A stretch of DNA of 13,112 bases from Chloroflexota bacterium (GTDB taxonomy: Bacteria > Chloroflexota > Dehalococcoidia > JACQTR01), in the NCBI GenBank assembly GCA_016210705.1, contig JACQTR010000133.1:1-13112 (forward strand). The letters run 5' to 3'. Both the position numbers and the translations under genes were made by a program. How positions within the stretch are numbered: position 1 is the stretch's first letter; each line of letters opens with the position of its first letter. A model generated the notes under the pieces. The model was not told the DNA's origin and made no database searches. It worked only from the letters and a program-made list of their open reading frames with translations. Shown here piece by piece: positions 6,523 through 13,112 of this stretch.

Positions 6523-9336
6523 TTAGCCTCCTAACCAACCAGCCACGGTGGATGGCAGGGCGTGACTGGTTCCTGTTTCGATGGTACAGGGGGGCAGCGA
6601 CTGAAGAAAGGCCTCACCATAAGAGCGCGATTGAAGGCGGCGGTCGAGGATAACTATGGCCCCCCGGTCGCTACGGCTGCGGATGAGCCGCCCAAAGCCC
6701 TGTTTAAAGCGGAGAATGGCTTGGGGTAAAGCATATTCTTGAAAAGGGTCCTCGTAAAGCTCGGAGCGAGCGGCGAAAACAGGCTCGTTGGGAACGTTGA
6801 ATGGCAATCGAACAATGACTAAGACACTTAGGGCTTCTCCCACTACGTCAATCCCCTCCCACAGACTGCTGGTGCCCAAGAGGACAGCCCTGGGGTTGGC
6901 CTTGAAGGCAGTCAGTAACGAGTTGGCAGAACCATCTATTCTCTGGCTCAAAACCAGAATATTCTCCGCCTCTAGAGGCGATCGAAGGGCGGCGCTGGTA
7001 GTGCGCAAAGCCGCGTAAGAGGTGAACAGAACCAAAGTGCGTCCCTGGGTGGTACGACATAGGTCTGCCAGGGTTCGCTCTATAGCCTTTTGGTAGCCGT
7101 TTTTATCGGGCTCAGGGATATCTTGGGCCATGTAAATAAGGGCTGAGCCTAGGTAGTCAAAGGGTGAGGTGAGAAGAAGGTCGTCGGCTGTTTCTAAGCC
7201 GAGGCGGTTTTTTATATAACGAAAGCTACCCTCGGTACTTAGGGTGGCGCTGGTTAAGATAACGCTGTCTTTGTCGCCAAAAAGGTTCTTTACCAACAAG
7301 CCCCCCACCTCAAGGGGAGCGGCCCATAAAGACAAGGGGCTCCGCTGGCCATCGCCTGTAATCCAATATACCGTTTCCGATTCTGGGGCCGAGATAATGG
7401 CCTCAAGCTGGTGTCGCAGTTCGCCGAGGCGAAAAAGCAGAGAAGATAATTCCGCCATGAGGTCGTCATAGTCCAAAATTCTGGTGTCAGCCAGGACTTC
7501 CAAGCTGGAGTGAAGTCGGCCCAATGCATCCTCGATAGCCACCAAGGCTAGACTCAAGCTCTCCCAGGCCTTTTCCACATCTAACCAAGCTGGCTGATGA
7601 CGCTGGCTGGAGGATAGGCGCAGGCGAGGCTCGTAATCCCCAGCCTCCTGACCATGATGGCGCAGAAAGAGGGAGACGGCATTAAAAAATTGCTTTAGAT
7701 AATCCTGTGCGGCGTAAATCTCCTGCCTTAAATCGGCAGCTAGTTCTTCGATGCGTCGCTGGGCCACGCTGTCTGCCAAGCTGCCCCGGAAATGATTACT
7801 TATATTGTGGAGGAGCCCCTGTCTTGGCTGGCCAGTTCCTTCCGCACTCAGTCGATTCAAAGGGTCGGCAAGCTCCCGCTGGGTGATGCGGAAGCCGAAC
7901 TGGGAGGTAGCCTTCTCTTCCAAGTGGTGGGCTTCATCGATGACTAGGTGCCCATAGGAGGGAAGGATCTGGTTGTGGCTGGCAGCGTCAGAGAGGAGAA
8001 GGGCGTGATTTACAATTACCAGATGGGCTGCTTGAGCCCGGCGTCGGGCCCGATAGAGGAAACAGGAACCCTGACGTTGATGAGGGCATCGCTCCGCCAG
8101 GCAATTATCGGCCTGAGAGCAAACCCGTTGCCAGAAAGCCGTTTCCTCATTGTTTAGGTTGAGTTCGGCTCGGTCGCCACTTGTGGTTGAGGACAGCCAA
8201 ACCAGGATACGAAGCATGGTTTTGATCTCGGCAGGGGACATGTCATCACTGTCCTTGCGCCACAGGTTCCATCGCCGCCGACATAAATAGTTATCCCTAC
8301 CCTTTAGAAGGGCGTAGCGGGCAGGCAAAGGCCCTAATGTAGCTTCTAGAGCGCGTAGGAGGTCGGGGATGTCTTTGGACAGCAATTGTTCCTGGAGGTT
8401 TATAGTGTTGGTGGATATTACTACAGAGGTGTCATTCTCTAGGGCAAAGAAAAGGGCTGGCAATAGATAGGCTAGGGATTTGCCGGTGCCAGTGCCGGCC
8501 TCCACCATTAGGTGGTGTCCATCATTAAAGGCCTGGGCCACTGCCTTGGCCATTTGAACCTGTTGGGGGCGTTCCTCGAAATTAGGGAGGGTTGTGGCCA
8601 AAGGGCCTTCTGGCTGGAGGAAGCTGGTAAGTTTCGCCACCTCTATGAGTTTTGTGAAGTGGCGAAGGCGTGGAGCTTCTTCCTTCTCTTCCGCCACAAG
8701 GGTTTCTAGGCTATCTACGGGCAGCGCTAAGGGTGGGGAGGCTAAGGCTTGCTCCTCTTCTAGGCCGCGAAAAAGGCGGTGTAGCGGCCAAACCCCACGG
8801 CTGGCCACTGATGCCATCTCCGCCCTGAGAAGAGGGGGGAAAATACGCATTCTCTCTAACAGGCCAAGGAAAACTTGCCTAGCAGTCATGGCGTCGGGCA
8901 GGGCACGATGGGGGTTGGGATGGGATATGTTCAAATGGGCAGCTACCGTGACTAGGCTATAATCGGCGAGCTGAGGCAGAAGGATGGATGCCAGCTCACA
9001 GGTATCGTATGTGGGGTTTGCCAGAAACAATCCATTTTGGTTAAGAAAATCTAGATCAAAGGGGATGTTGTGGCCGATGAGGGGACATTGCCCAATGAAG
9101 GATATGAGTTCCCTTTTGAGGGTCTCTAAAGGTGGTGCTTCATCCAGTTCCCTTTGGGATAACCCGGTTAAGTGTTGTACGAAATGGGGGAGGAGCTGCT
9201 GCGGATTAACCAGGCTATGATGAATGTCCAATATCTGCTCGCCTTGAAACTTGACGGCGGCGATCTCTATTATCGCGTCTTTGTCCTTTTGTAATCCGGT
9301 GGTCTCCAGGTCTAGCGAGATGTGGGGTTGGTTCAT
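6523..9336 (-). CDS. dinG: DinG-type ATP-dependent helicase with N-terminal DEDDh exonuclease
   Basis: This 937-residue protein joins a DnaQ-like 3'-5' exonuclease to an XPD/DinG superfamily 2 helicase, for DNA repair or replication of structured templates. Exonuclease residues are D9 and E11 (SLDLETTGL), D94 (IPFDLDF), H143 and D148 (HRALPDAM). Helicase motifs are Walker A AGTGTGKS (280-287), TNTINLQEQ (about 309-317), DEAH (467-470), LTSATLS, the SLWEGIDVVG block and QGFGRLIRS near the C-terminus. Between motifs I and II, C352, C412, C417 and C425 are spaced much like the four iron-sulfur ligands of E. coli DinG (C120, C194, C199, C205), so an Fe-S cluster is likely. B. subtilis and staphylococcal DinG are generally described as having the exonuclease but lacking the cluster. 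The ATG start has AGGA five bases upstream. It heads the second operon block. Confidence 0.95.
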   Translation of the reverse strand: MNQPHISLDLETTGLQKDKDAIIEIAAVKFQGEQILDIHHSLVNPQQLLPHFVQHLTGLSQRELDEAPPLETLKRELISFIGQCPLIGHNIPFDLDFLNQNGLFLANPTYDTCELASILLPQLADYSLVTVAAHLNISHPNPHRALPDAMTARQVFLGLLERMRIFPPLLRAEMASVASRGVWPLHRLFRGLEEEQALASPPLALPVDSLETLVAEEKEEAPRLRHFTKLIEVAKLTSFLQPEGPLATTLPNFEERPQQVQMAKAVAQAFNDGHHLMVEAGTGTGKSLAYLLPALFFALENDTSVVISTNTINLQEQLLSKDIPDLLRALEATLGPLPARYALLKGRDNYLCRRRWNLWRKDSDDMSPAEIKTMLRILVWLSSTTSGDRAELNLNNEETAFWQRVCSQADNCLAERCPHQRQGSCFLYRARRRAQAAHLVIVNHALLLSDAASHNQILPSYGHLVIDEAHHLEEKATSQFGFRITQRELADPLNRLSAEGTGQPRQGLLHNISNHFRGSLADSVAQRRIEELAADLRQEIYAAQDYLKQFFNAVSLFLRHHGQEAGDYEPRLRLSSSQRHQPAWLDVEKAWESLSLALVAIEDALGRLHSSLEVLADTRILDYDDLMAELSSLLFRLGELRHQLEAIISAPESETVYWITGDGQRSPLSLWAAPLEVGGLLVKNLFGDKDSVILTSATLSTEGSFRYIKNRLGLETADDLLLTSPFDYLGSALIYMAQDIPEPDKNGYQKAIERTLADLCRTTQGRTLVLFTSYAALRTTSAALRSPLEAENILVLSQRIDGSANSLLTAFKANPRAVLLGTSSLWEGIDVVGEALSVLVIVRLPFNVPNEPVFAARSELYEDPFQEYALPQAILRFKQGFGRLIRSRSDRGAIVILDRRLQSRSYGEAFLQSLPPCTIETGTSHALPSTVAGWLGG

Positions 9337-9354
9337 GGCGATCCTACTTGAACC

Positions 9355-9363
9355 ATTGTATCA
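9355..9363 (-). promoter_or_regulatory. Possible extended -10 promoter for dinG block
   Basis: On the minus strand the 105-base gap before dinG contains TGATACAAT, an extended -10 (TGn plus TACAAT) about 19 bases ahead of the ATG. The -35 region 17 bases upstream is poor (TTCCCC), which is tolerated for extended -10 promoters. It would give a very short leader of roughly a dozen bases that still includes the AGGA ribosome site. The call rests on one box only. Confidence 0.35.
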
Positions 9364-9441
9364 CCTGAGCGACGAAAGGGGAAAGCCATGGTGTTTTTCA
9401 GAAGATTAGTTCCTATAATGCGGGAGCAAGTTAAGTAAGCC

Positions 9442-9849
9442 CTATCGGGCCAAATAGGGTAGCAGCCATCCAAAGGTTGCAGCAAAGGATAGGCTTAGAG
9501 CTAACCATTGCCACAATCGCCTGTTTTGATTTAGAAAAGGGATAAGGGCAATAGCTGCGCTAAAGGCCAGGACGGTTAGAGTGAAGGCCAGATTGGGGCT
9601 GCCCAATCCTGAGCCGGGAACTAGGTTGGTAACCGTAAGGTAGAACAGCCCTGCTATCATCCCCAGAAGGGACCAAACCAAGGGAATGAATAAAGCCAGT
9701 ACGATCCCTAAAAGGCTTAAAGAGGTGCCCTCTGGCAAACGTCGAATTAAGCGCTCCAAATTTAAAGTAGGTAGCATGGCAGCGCCAGCGCCTATAAAAA
9801 CCATTCCCATGACTAAGCCGGCGGTGAGACCGGCCACAACTTCCTTCAA
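9442..9849 (-). CDS. Small four-helix membrane protein of unknown function
   Basis: A 135-residue hydrophobic protein with about four membrane segments, near residues 5-27, 46-72, 87-105 and 113-131. Segments 1 and 2 are linked by a basic loop (LERLIRRLPEG), and the last two by a short polar loop (NQNRR). I do not recognise a family or active-site motif, and there is no cleavable signal. The TTG start overlaps the ispE stop by four bases, with AAGGA about nine bases upstream inside ispE, so translation is probably coupled. It is the last gene of the first block; a 105-base gap follows. Location next to ispE does not by itself indicate a role in isoprenoid metabolism. Confidence 0.75.
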   Translation of the reverse strand: MKEVVAGLTAGLVMGMVFIGAGAAMLPTLNLERLIRRLPEGTSLSLLGIVLALFIPLVWSLLGMIAGLFYLTVTNLVPGSGLGSPNLAFTLTVLAFSAAIALIPFLNQNRRLWQWLALSLSFAATFGWLLPYLAR

Positions 9850-10712
9850 GCCATATGTTCCTTTGGTATATTGGTTTGAACCAGGTAGCTCTCCAGACCC
9901 TGCCGTCGCAAGCCTTGATGTATTGCCTCCCCTTGGCTTTTGTCGATGGCCAGGGTGAAAAGAACCGGGCCCGTTCCCGTTATGTGGATGGAGCTGGCTC
10001 CAGCGGCCAAAAAGTGGTTATGATACTCGGCCAAGGAGGTAAAAGTAGCATATGCGACCCGTTGAAAAACGTTGCCAAGAAGGGTTGAGGCCAGGGGTTC
10101 ACCTAATTCTAAAGATTCTATTAACTTTGCTGTAATCTCCCCTGACGTGTAGTCTCTAGGATCCAAGTTAGCGTACATTGTTTTTGTTTTTTGTGCTAGT
10201 GAATGGGGAGGCACCAAAAGCACCACCCAGGTTTTAGCAAAAGAAGGTAAGGGGGTTATAATATCGCCCCGGCCCTGTGCCAGGGCAGTGCCATCATAAA
10301 GGAAGAAAGGTACATCGGCTCCTAATTGGGCTGCTAAAAAATGGAGAGTCTCTAGGCCAAGGTTCAACCTCCACAGCTCATTGAGCCCTTGAAAGGTAGC
10401 GGCGGCATCGCTACTGCCTCCCCCCAGTCCAGCAGCTACCGGAATTACTTTGTTAAGGTAGATAGAGGCTCCATTTTGCCAACCGGTGCTCTCTTTGAGG
10501 AGCTGTGCTGCTTTCACCACCATATTCTCTGGCCCGACGAGGTGAGGGTCGTTGCAATGGAAATCAATATTAGGATGAGGTTGAAAGGTTAGGCTGTCGG
10601 CGAGAGAGATGGTCTGCAGGATACTTCTAATCTCATGGTAACCATCAGGTCGGATTTCCAAAACCTCTAAGGTAAGATTGATCTTGGCGTAGGCGGGAAG
10701 AGTTAACGCCAT
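9846..10712 (-). CDS. ispE: 4-diphosphocytidyl-2-C-methyl-D-erythritol kinase
   Basis: IspE phosphorylates the 2-hydroxyl of CDP-methylerythritol with ATP, the fourth step of the non-mevalonate (MEP) isoprenoid pathway. This is a GHMP kinase. Numbering from the start used here (288 residues), the N-terminal PAYAKINL carries the active-site K10. RPDGYHEIRSI (21-31) is the IspE signature. PVAAGLGGGSSDAAA (91-105) is the ATP-binding glycine loop, and D133 in LGADVPFFL is the catalytic aspartate. The C-terminal ITGTGPVLFTL is the third GHMP motif. I start at ATG 10712, where homologues begin and GGAG precedes. An upstream ATG at 10757 would add 15 residues (303 total) and overlap rsmA by 37 bases. 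It sits eight bases after rsmA, the Firmicutes-like neighbourhood. Confidence 0.95.
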   Translation of the reverse strand: MALTLPAYAKINLTLEVLEIRPDGYHEIRSILQTISLADSLTFQPHPNIDFHCNDPHLVGPENMVVKAAQLLKESTGWQNGASIYLNKVIPVAAGLGGGSSDAAATFQGLNELWRLNLGLETLHFLAAQLGADVPFFLYDGTALAQGRGDIITPLPSFAKTWVVLLVPPHSLAQKTKTMYANLDPRDYTSGEITAKLIESLELGEPLASTLLGNVFQRVAYATFTSLAEYHNHFLAAGASSIHITGTGPVLFTLAIDKSQGEAIHQGLRRQGLESYLVQTNIPKEHMA

Positions 10713-10720
10713 TTTCTCCA

Positions 10721-11581
10721 CTAACTCTCTTGCATCACCTGTGACAGTTTGGCCCACTCGGCGAGGCTCAAGGTTTCGGCTCGTCGTCGGGGATCGATAT
10801 CGGCTAGCTGGAGCAAAAAGGCAGCCTCTTTGGGAACTATACCTAGCCCTTGGGCTAGGGCGTTGGCTAACTGCTTGCGCCGGGCACTGAAGCCAGCTCT
10901 CACCGTTGGAAAGAACCTGTCTCCCACCTCCAAGGGAGGACGCTCATGAACATCGATTCTAAGGATGGCGGAGTCTACCTTGGGAGAGGGATGGAAACTT
11001 CGAGCGGGAACATAGTCTATGATAGTGGGCTGGCCGTAGAATTGGACGCTGATAGCAAGGAGGCTCATTTCTCCAGGGCGGGCGACTATGTTTTGGGCCA
11101 CCTCCTTCTGGATAGTGACCACCAGACACTTTGGTTTAAGCTGAGCCTCTAGAAAATGGCGTAGAACCGGTGAGGTGATGTAATAAGGTAGATTAGCTAC
11201 TACCTTGTAGGTGGAAGGAGACTCTCCTTTAGGGGCCGCTAGAAGTACCGAGGGCTGGTAATCCAATATATTGCCCTGAATGACCAAGACGTTGGTGGAT
11301 AGGGCCAATAACTCCTTTAGGCCCGCCGTCAGCCGAGGATCGACCTCAATGGCGATTACCCATCTTGCCTTTTTAGCTAGCTCCTGGGTGAGAATGCCCA
11401 GGCCCGGCCCTACCTCAATAACCGTATCGTCTGGATCCAGTTCGGCGGATGATACGATACGCTGTAATACTCGGCCATCGACGAGAAAATGCTGGCCCAA
11501 CCTTTTTTGGGCCCGTATGCCTAAACGGCGTAGCCGCTCTCGGGTCTGGGCAAGCAGGCTAAGGGGCTGTTCATGGGGCAT
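10721..11581 (-). CDS. rsmA: 16S rRNA dimethyladenosine transferase
   Basis: RsmA (KsgA) uses S-adenosylmethionine to dimethylate two adjacent adenosines in the helix 45 loop of 16S rRNA during small-subunit maturation. The 286 residues are a normal length. KRLGQHFLVD (26-35) is the N-terminal RNA/SAM-binding signature. VIEVGPGLGILT (54-65) is SAM motif I, IEVDP (78-82) the acidic loop, and NLPYYITSP (130-138) the motif IV catalytic NLPY. FHPSPKVDSA (196-205) is the C-terminal signature typical of the family. The ATG start has AAGG seven bases upstream. It follows the 3D-domain protein by 12 bases and precedes ispE by eight. Kasugamycin sensitivity is the usual phenotype of loss in other bacteria. 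Confidence 0.97.
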   Translation of the reverse strand: MPHEQPLSLLAQTRERLRRLGIRAQKRLGQHFLVDGRVLQRIVSSAELDPDDTVIEVGPGLGILTQELAKKARWVIAIEVDPRLTAGLKELLALSTNVLVIQGNILDYQPSVLLAAPKGESPSTYKVVANLPYYITSPVLRHFLEAQLKPKCLVVTIQKEVAQNIVARPGEMSLLAISVQFYGQPTIIDYVPARSFHPSPKVDSAILRIDVHERPPLEVGDRFFPTVRAGFSARRKQLANALAQGLGIVPKEAAFLLQLADIDPRRRAETLSLAEWAKLSQVMQES

Positions 11582-11593
11582 GCCTTGACCTTG

Positions 11594-12724
11594 CTACTTA
11601 GGAATAATCCAGGGGATTCTCTCCGGGGAAGGGGATGGGGTAAGCAGGTAGATGTCTACCCACCGGGCCGTCCATGCGTTGGTTTCATCTTCTCCAAAGG
11701 CCAAATCTATCCGCATTCCTTTGATACCCCCTCCAGTATCGGCAGCCAGCCCCTGACCATAACCGGGGATGTACATTTTAGTATAGAAAGGAATCACCGT
11801 GGGGTCTATAGCTACTATCCCTTTTTCCGCCGGCAGCCCCAAATAGGTTAGGCCATAGCGGGGATCGTCTTTGGACTTACCCCCATGGCTGGCATTATAG
11901 GAGGTGGCAAACACCCGCAGCCGGCGCCAATAATAGACGGTACCCTCGGGAGTATCCAGAGGGTGATTGACAATCTTGGTGCCATAGACGATTACAGTGT
12001 CGGTAAGCTCTTTTTCTACCCATTCCTGGATTTTGGTGCGCTCTGTCTCCACTCCATCTTCGTAGGTAACGTGACTAATCCATTGGCGCAATCCATTTTG
12101 ACCCACTTCTTGAACTTGCTGCTGATCTAGCTCCAATTGGGGGTCAGCTCTATATATGGTGTTGTGTGGAATAACTGCTTCTTCTTTAATCCACTCCTCA
12201 CTAACACGCGTCACTTTGATGTTCGTAGGACCTCGGATAAGGCTGGTGAGAGGCGGGTCAACCCGATCCAGGGGGCCTAATTGCACTCCCTGTTGAGCTA
12301 GGACTAGGTCCACGCTTGGCTGGGTGGTACGTAGGGAGAGGGATTGCTCATCTACCTCTAGGAGTACGTCTTGGGCTCGCTCTATATAGACGTGTGTTCC
12401 CGCTGTTGCCTTGGCCTCGAGCTTAGGGTGAACTACATCGCCAGGGTGGACATCTATATCACCGTTTTTCAAGCTTTCTGCCACTGTTGTCTTTGTGGTG
12501 AGGAGGGATACACTGAGTCCGTTCTCGTGGACATAGATGGGTACTCCCTGTTGGTTGGTGAAGACTAAGGAATCCTCTCTGCTGAACCAGGGCAGCCGGG
12601 GAGGCCAAAGGGCGATGAGAGTAAGGCCGAGGAGAGCTAGGTGTAAGGACAAACGGAAAGAATTAACTAAACCGACGATGACATTGAACAGTTTGCTAGC
12701 TTGGCTGTTGGGGAATATTCTCAA
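11594..12724 (-). CDS. YabE-like G5/3D-domain cell-wall protein (putative murein lytic enzyme)
   Basis: A 376-residue secreted or membrane-anchored protein related to B. subtilis YabE and to Rpf-like muralytic enzymes. An uncleaved-looking hydrophobic segment (about 27-40) would place the rest outside the cell. Two DUF348-type repeats follow (about 75-116 and 133-173), then a G5 domain (about 175-248) that probably binds wall glycan. Last is a 3D domain (about 270-345), a double-psi beta-barrel related to MltA lytic transglycosylase, with conserved aspartates D307, D329 in AADTGGGIKG and D340. Its likely role is peptidoglycan remodelling during growth or spore outgrowth; direct enzymatic activity is inferred from family. 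The TTG start has a purine-rich GGGGG about ten bases upstream. It heads a run with rsmA and ispE, as yabE does in Bacillus, although rnmV is absent between them. Confidence 0.92.
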   Translation of the reverse strand: MRIFPNSQASKLFNVIVGLVNSFRLSLHLALLGLTLIALWPPRLPWFSREDSLVFTNQQGVPIYVHENGLSVSLLTTKTTVAESLKNGDIDVHPGDVVHPKLEAKATAGTHVYIERAQDVLLEVDEQSLSLRTTQPSVDLVLAQQGVQLGPLDRVDPPLTSLIRGPTNIKVTRVSEEWIKEEAVIPHNTIYRADPQLELDQQQVQEVGQNGLRQWISHVTYEDGVETERTKIQEWVEKELTDTVIVYGTKIVNHPLDTPEGTVYYWRRLRVFATSYNASHGGKSKDDPRYGLTYLGLPAEKGIVAIDPTVIPFYTKMYIPGYGQGLAADTGGGIKGMRIDLAFGEDETNAWTARWVDIYLLTPSPSPERIPWIIPK

Positions 12725-12788
12725 AAAGTGGCACCCCCTTTCACCAACCGTTTCGACTAGCTTAACGAAGCTAAACTCCTTCTCAGCG

Positions 12789-12794
12789 TGTCAA
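12789..12794 (-). promoter_or_regulatory. Possible -35 box upstream of the 3D-domain gene
   Basis: On the minus strand a perfect TTGACA lies 65 bases before the TTG start of the G5/3D-domain gene. At 17 bases downstream there is no good -10 box. The best is TAGCTT after 15 bases, part of a hairpin TAGCTT-CGTT-AAGCTA (12773-12758). The promoter is therefore only tentative; the hairpin could be an operator or chance. Confidence 0.25.
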
Positions 12795-12833
12795 GGCAAC
12801 CAATTTAGGCAGGTATAACTGACTGACTGTTAT

Positions 12834-12855
12834 TTTAAAACTATCCTGTTTTAAA
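12834..12855. repeat. AT-rich inverted repeat after the SRP RNA
   Basis: TTTAAAAC, a 6-base loop, and GTTTTAAA form a perfect eight-base-pair inverted repeat five bases beyond the estimated SRP RNA 3' end. It lacks the GC stem and U-tract of an intrinsic terminator, although the T-run within the second arm could contribute. It could be a weak terminator/processing site or an operator for the downstream 3D-domain gene. Confidence 0.4.
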
Positions 12856-12860
12856 CCAAA

Positions 12861-13112
12861 GGGTCGTGCACCCCCTGTCGATCCCTACCCCTCGGCTTAT
12901 CCCGCTGGTCGACTCTGACCAGGTAGCCCTGCGGCACCCAGAGGCGACTATTTACCGCTGCTTCCTCCCGGACCTGACGGAGTTCATAGGGTCTCTGCTG
13001 CGCAGAACCCGATCTTCAACACCGACTCAGAAGGGGTAGTCCCGGGAGGCTCCGAGACCTCGCGAGGGAATTCCACCCCGCTTTAGCGGATTTCGGGTGC
13101 AGGGCACCGCTA
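12861..13112 (-). ncRNA. ffs: Signal recognition particle RNA, large bacterial (Alu-containing) type, 5' end off window
   Basis: This is the RNA of the signal recognition particle, which with Ffh targets nascent membrane and secreted proteins to FtsY and SecYEG. The minus strand contains the diagnostic helix 8 core GTCAGGTCC, a GGGA tetraloop, then GGAAGCAGC (around 12979-12957). The tetraloop is a GNRA variant of the usual GGAA. It is followed by GTGCCGCAGGG, and the RNA ends in GATCGACAGGGGGTGCACG. The 5' part begins TAGCGGTGCCCTGCACC and matches the Alu domain seen in Bacillus scRNA. By comparison with that roughly 270-base RNA, about 20-30 bases of the 5' end lie beyond the window. The 3' end is estimated from the conserved GGTGCACG segment. 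The Alu domain marks a Firmicutes-type RNA rather than the short 4.5S form. Confidence 0.96.

Noticed and set aside
8594..8962. A 122-codon plus-strand open frame antisense to dinG
   Set aside because: Ser/Arg-rich composition and complete overlap with conserved dinG coding sequence indicate a shadow.
9440..9459. CCCTAT/ATAGGG hairpin at the end of the small membrane protein gene as an intrinsic terminator
   Set aside because: The six-base-pair stem includes the stop codon region and is not followed by a U-tract on the minus strand, so termination is not supported.
1..13112. Mobile elements, CRISPR arrays or phage genes
   Set aside because: No transposase, integrase, long terminal inverted repeats or regularly spaced repeats were seen in either strand.

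Overview
The window looks like a chromosomal segment of an anaerobic, clostridia-like member of the Bacillota (Firmicutes). The grounds are a large Bacillus-type SRP RNA with an Alu domain, the order YabE-like muralytic protein / rsmA / ispE typical of Firmicutes, a DinG helicase fused to an N-terminal proofreading-type exonuclease, and frequent TTG and GTG starts. I cannot name the genus from sequence alone. Every gene I can support is on the minus strand, so transcription runs from high to low coordinates.

Right edge (12861-13112): most of the SRP RNA gene, cut at its 5' end by the window. Next comes a tight block: a G5/3D-domain cell-wall protein (11594-12724), rsmA/ksgA (10721-11581), ispE (9846-10712) and a small four-helix membrane protein (9442-9849). 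Gaps are 12 and 8 bases, then a 4-base overlap, so these are probably co-transcribed. A 105-base gap with a possible extended -10 promoter precedes a second block: dinG with exonuclease (6523-9336), an M20 metallopeptidase (5162-6520), an unknown 136-residue protein (4742-5152), a 78-residue zinc-ribbon protein (4516-4752) and a class II tRNA nucleotidyltransferase (3207-4475).

The 326-base gap 2881-3206 holds the most unusual material. It contains a GC-rich element able to form nested long-range helices (about 3035-3168), which I cannot assign to a known RNA class. It also holds a near-consensus sigma-A promoter (TTGACA, 18-base spacer, TACAAT) and a small dyad over its expected start point. 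This promoter drives the last unit, two adjacent nitrogenase component-1-like proteins (1339-2880 and 1-1319, the latter running off the left edge). They keep P-cluster-type cysteines and, in the first, a NifD/NifE-like cofactor-pocket cysteine. They do not read as ordinary NifDK, so they are a candidate for an uncharacterised nitrogenase-like reductase.

Functionally the middle of the window is housekeeping (ribosome maturation, isoprenoid synthesis, DNA processing, tRNA 3'-end maturation, peptide turnover, wall remodelling). The left end is accessory metabolism under its own strong promoter.
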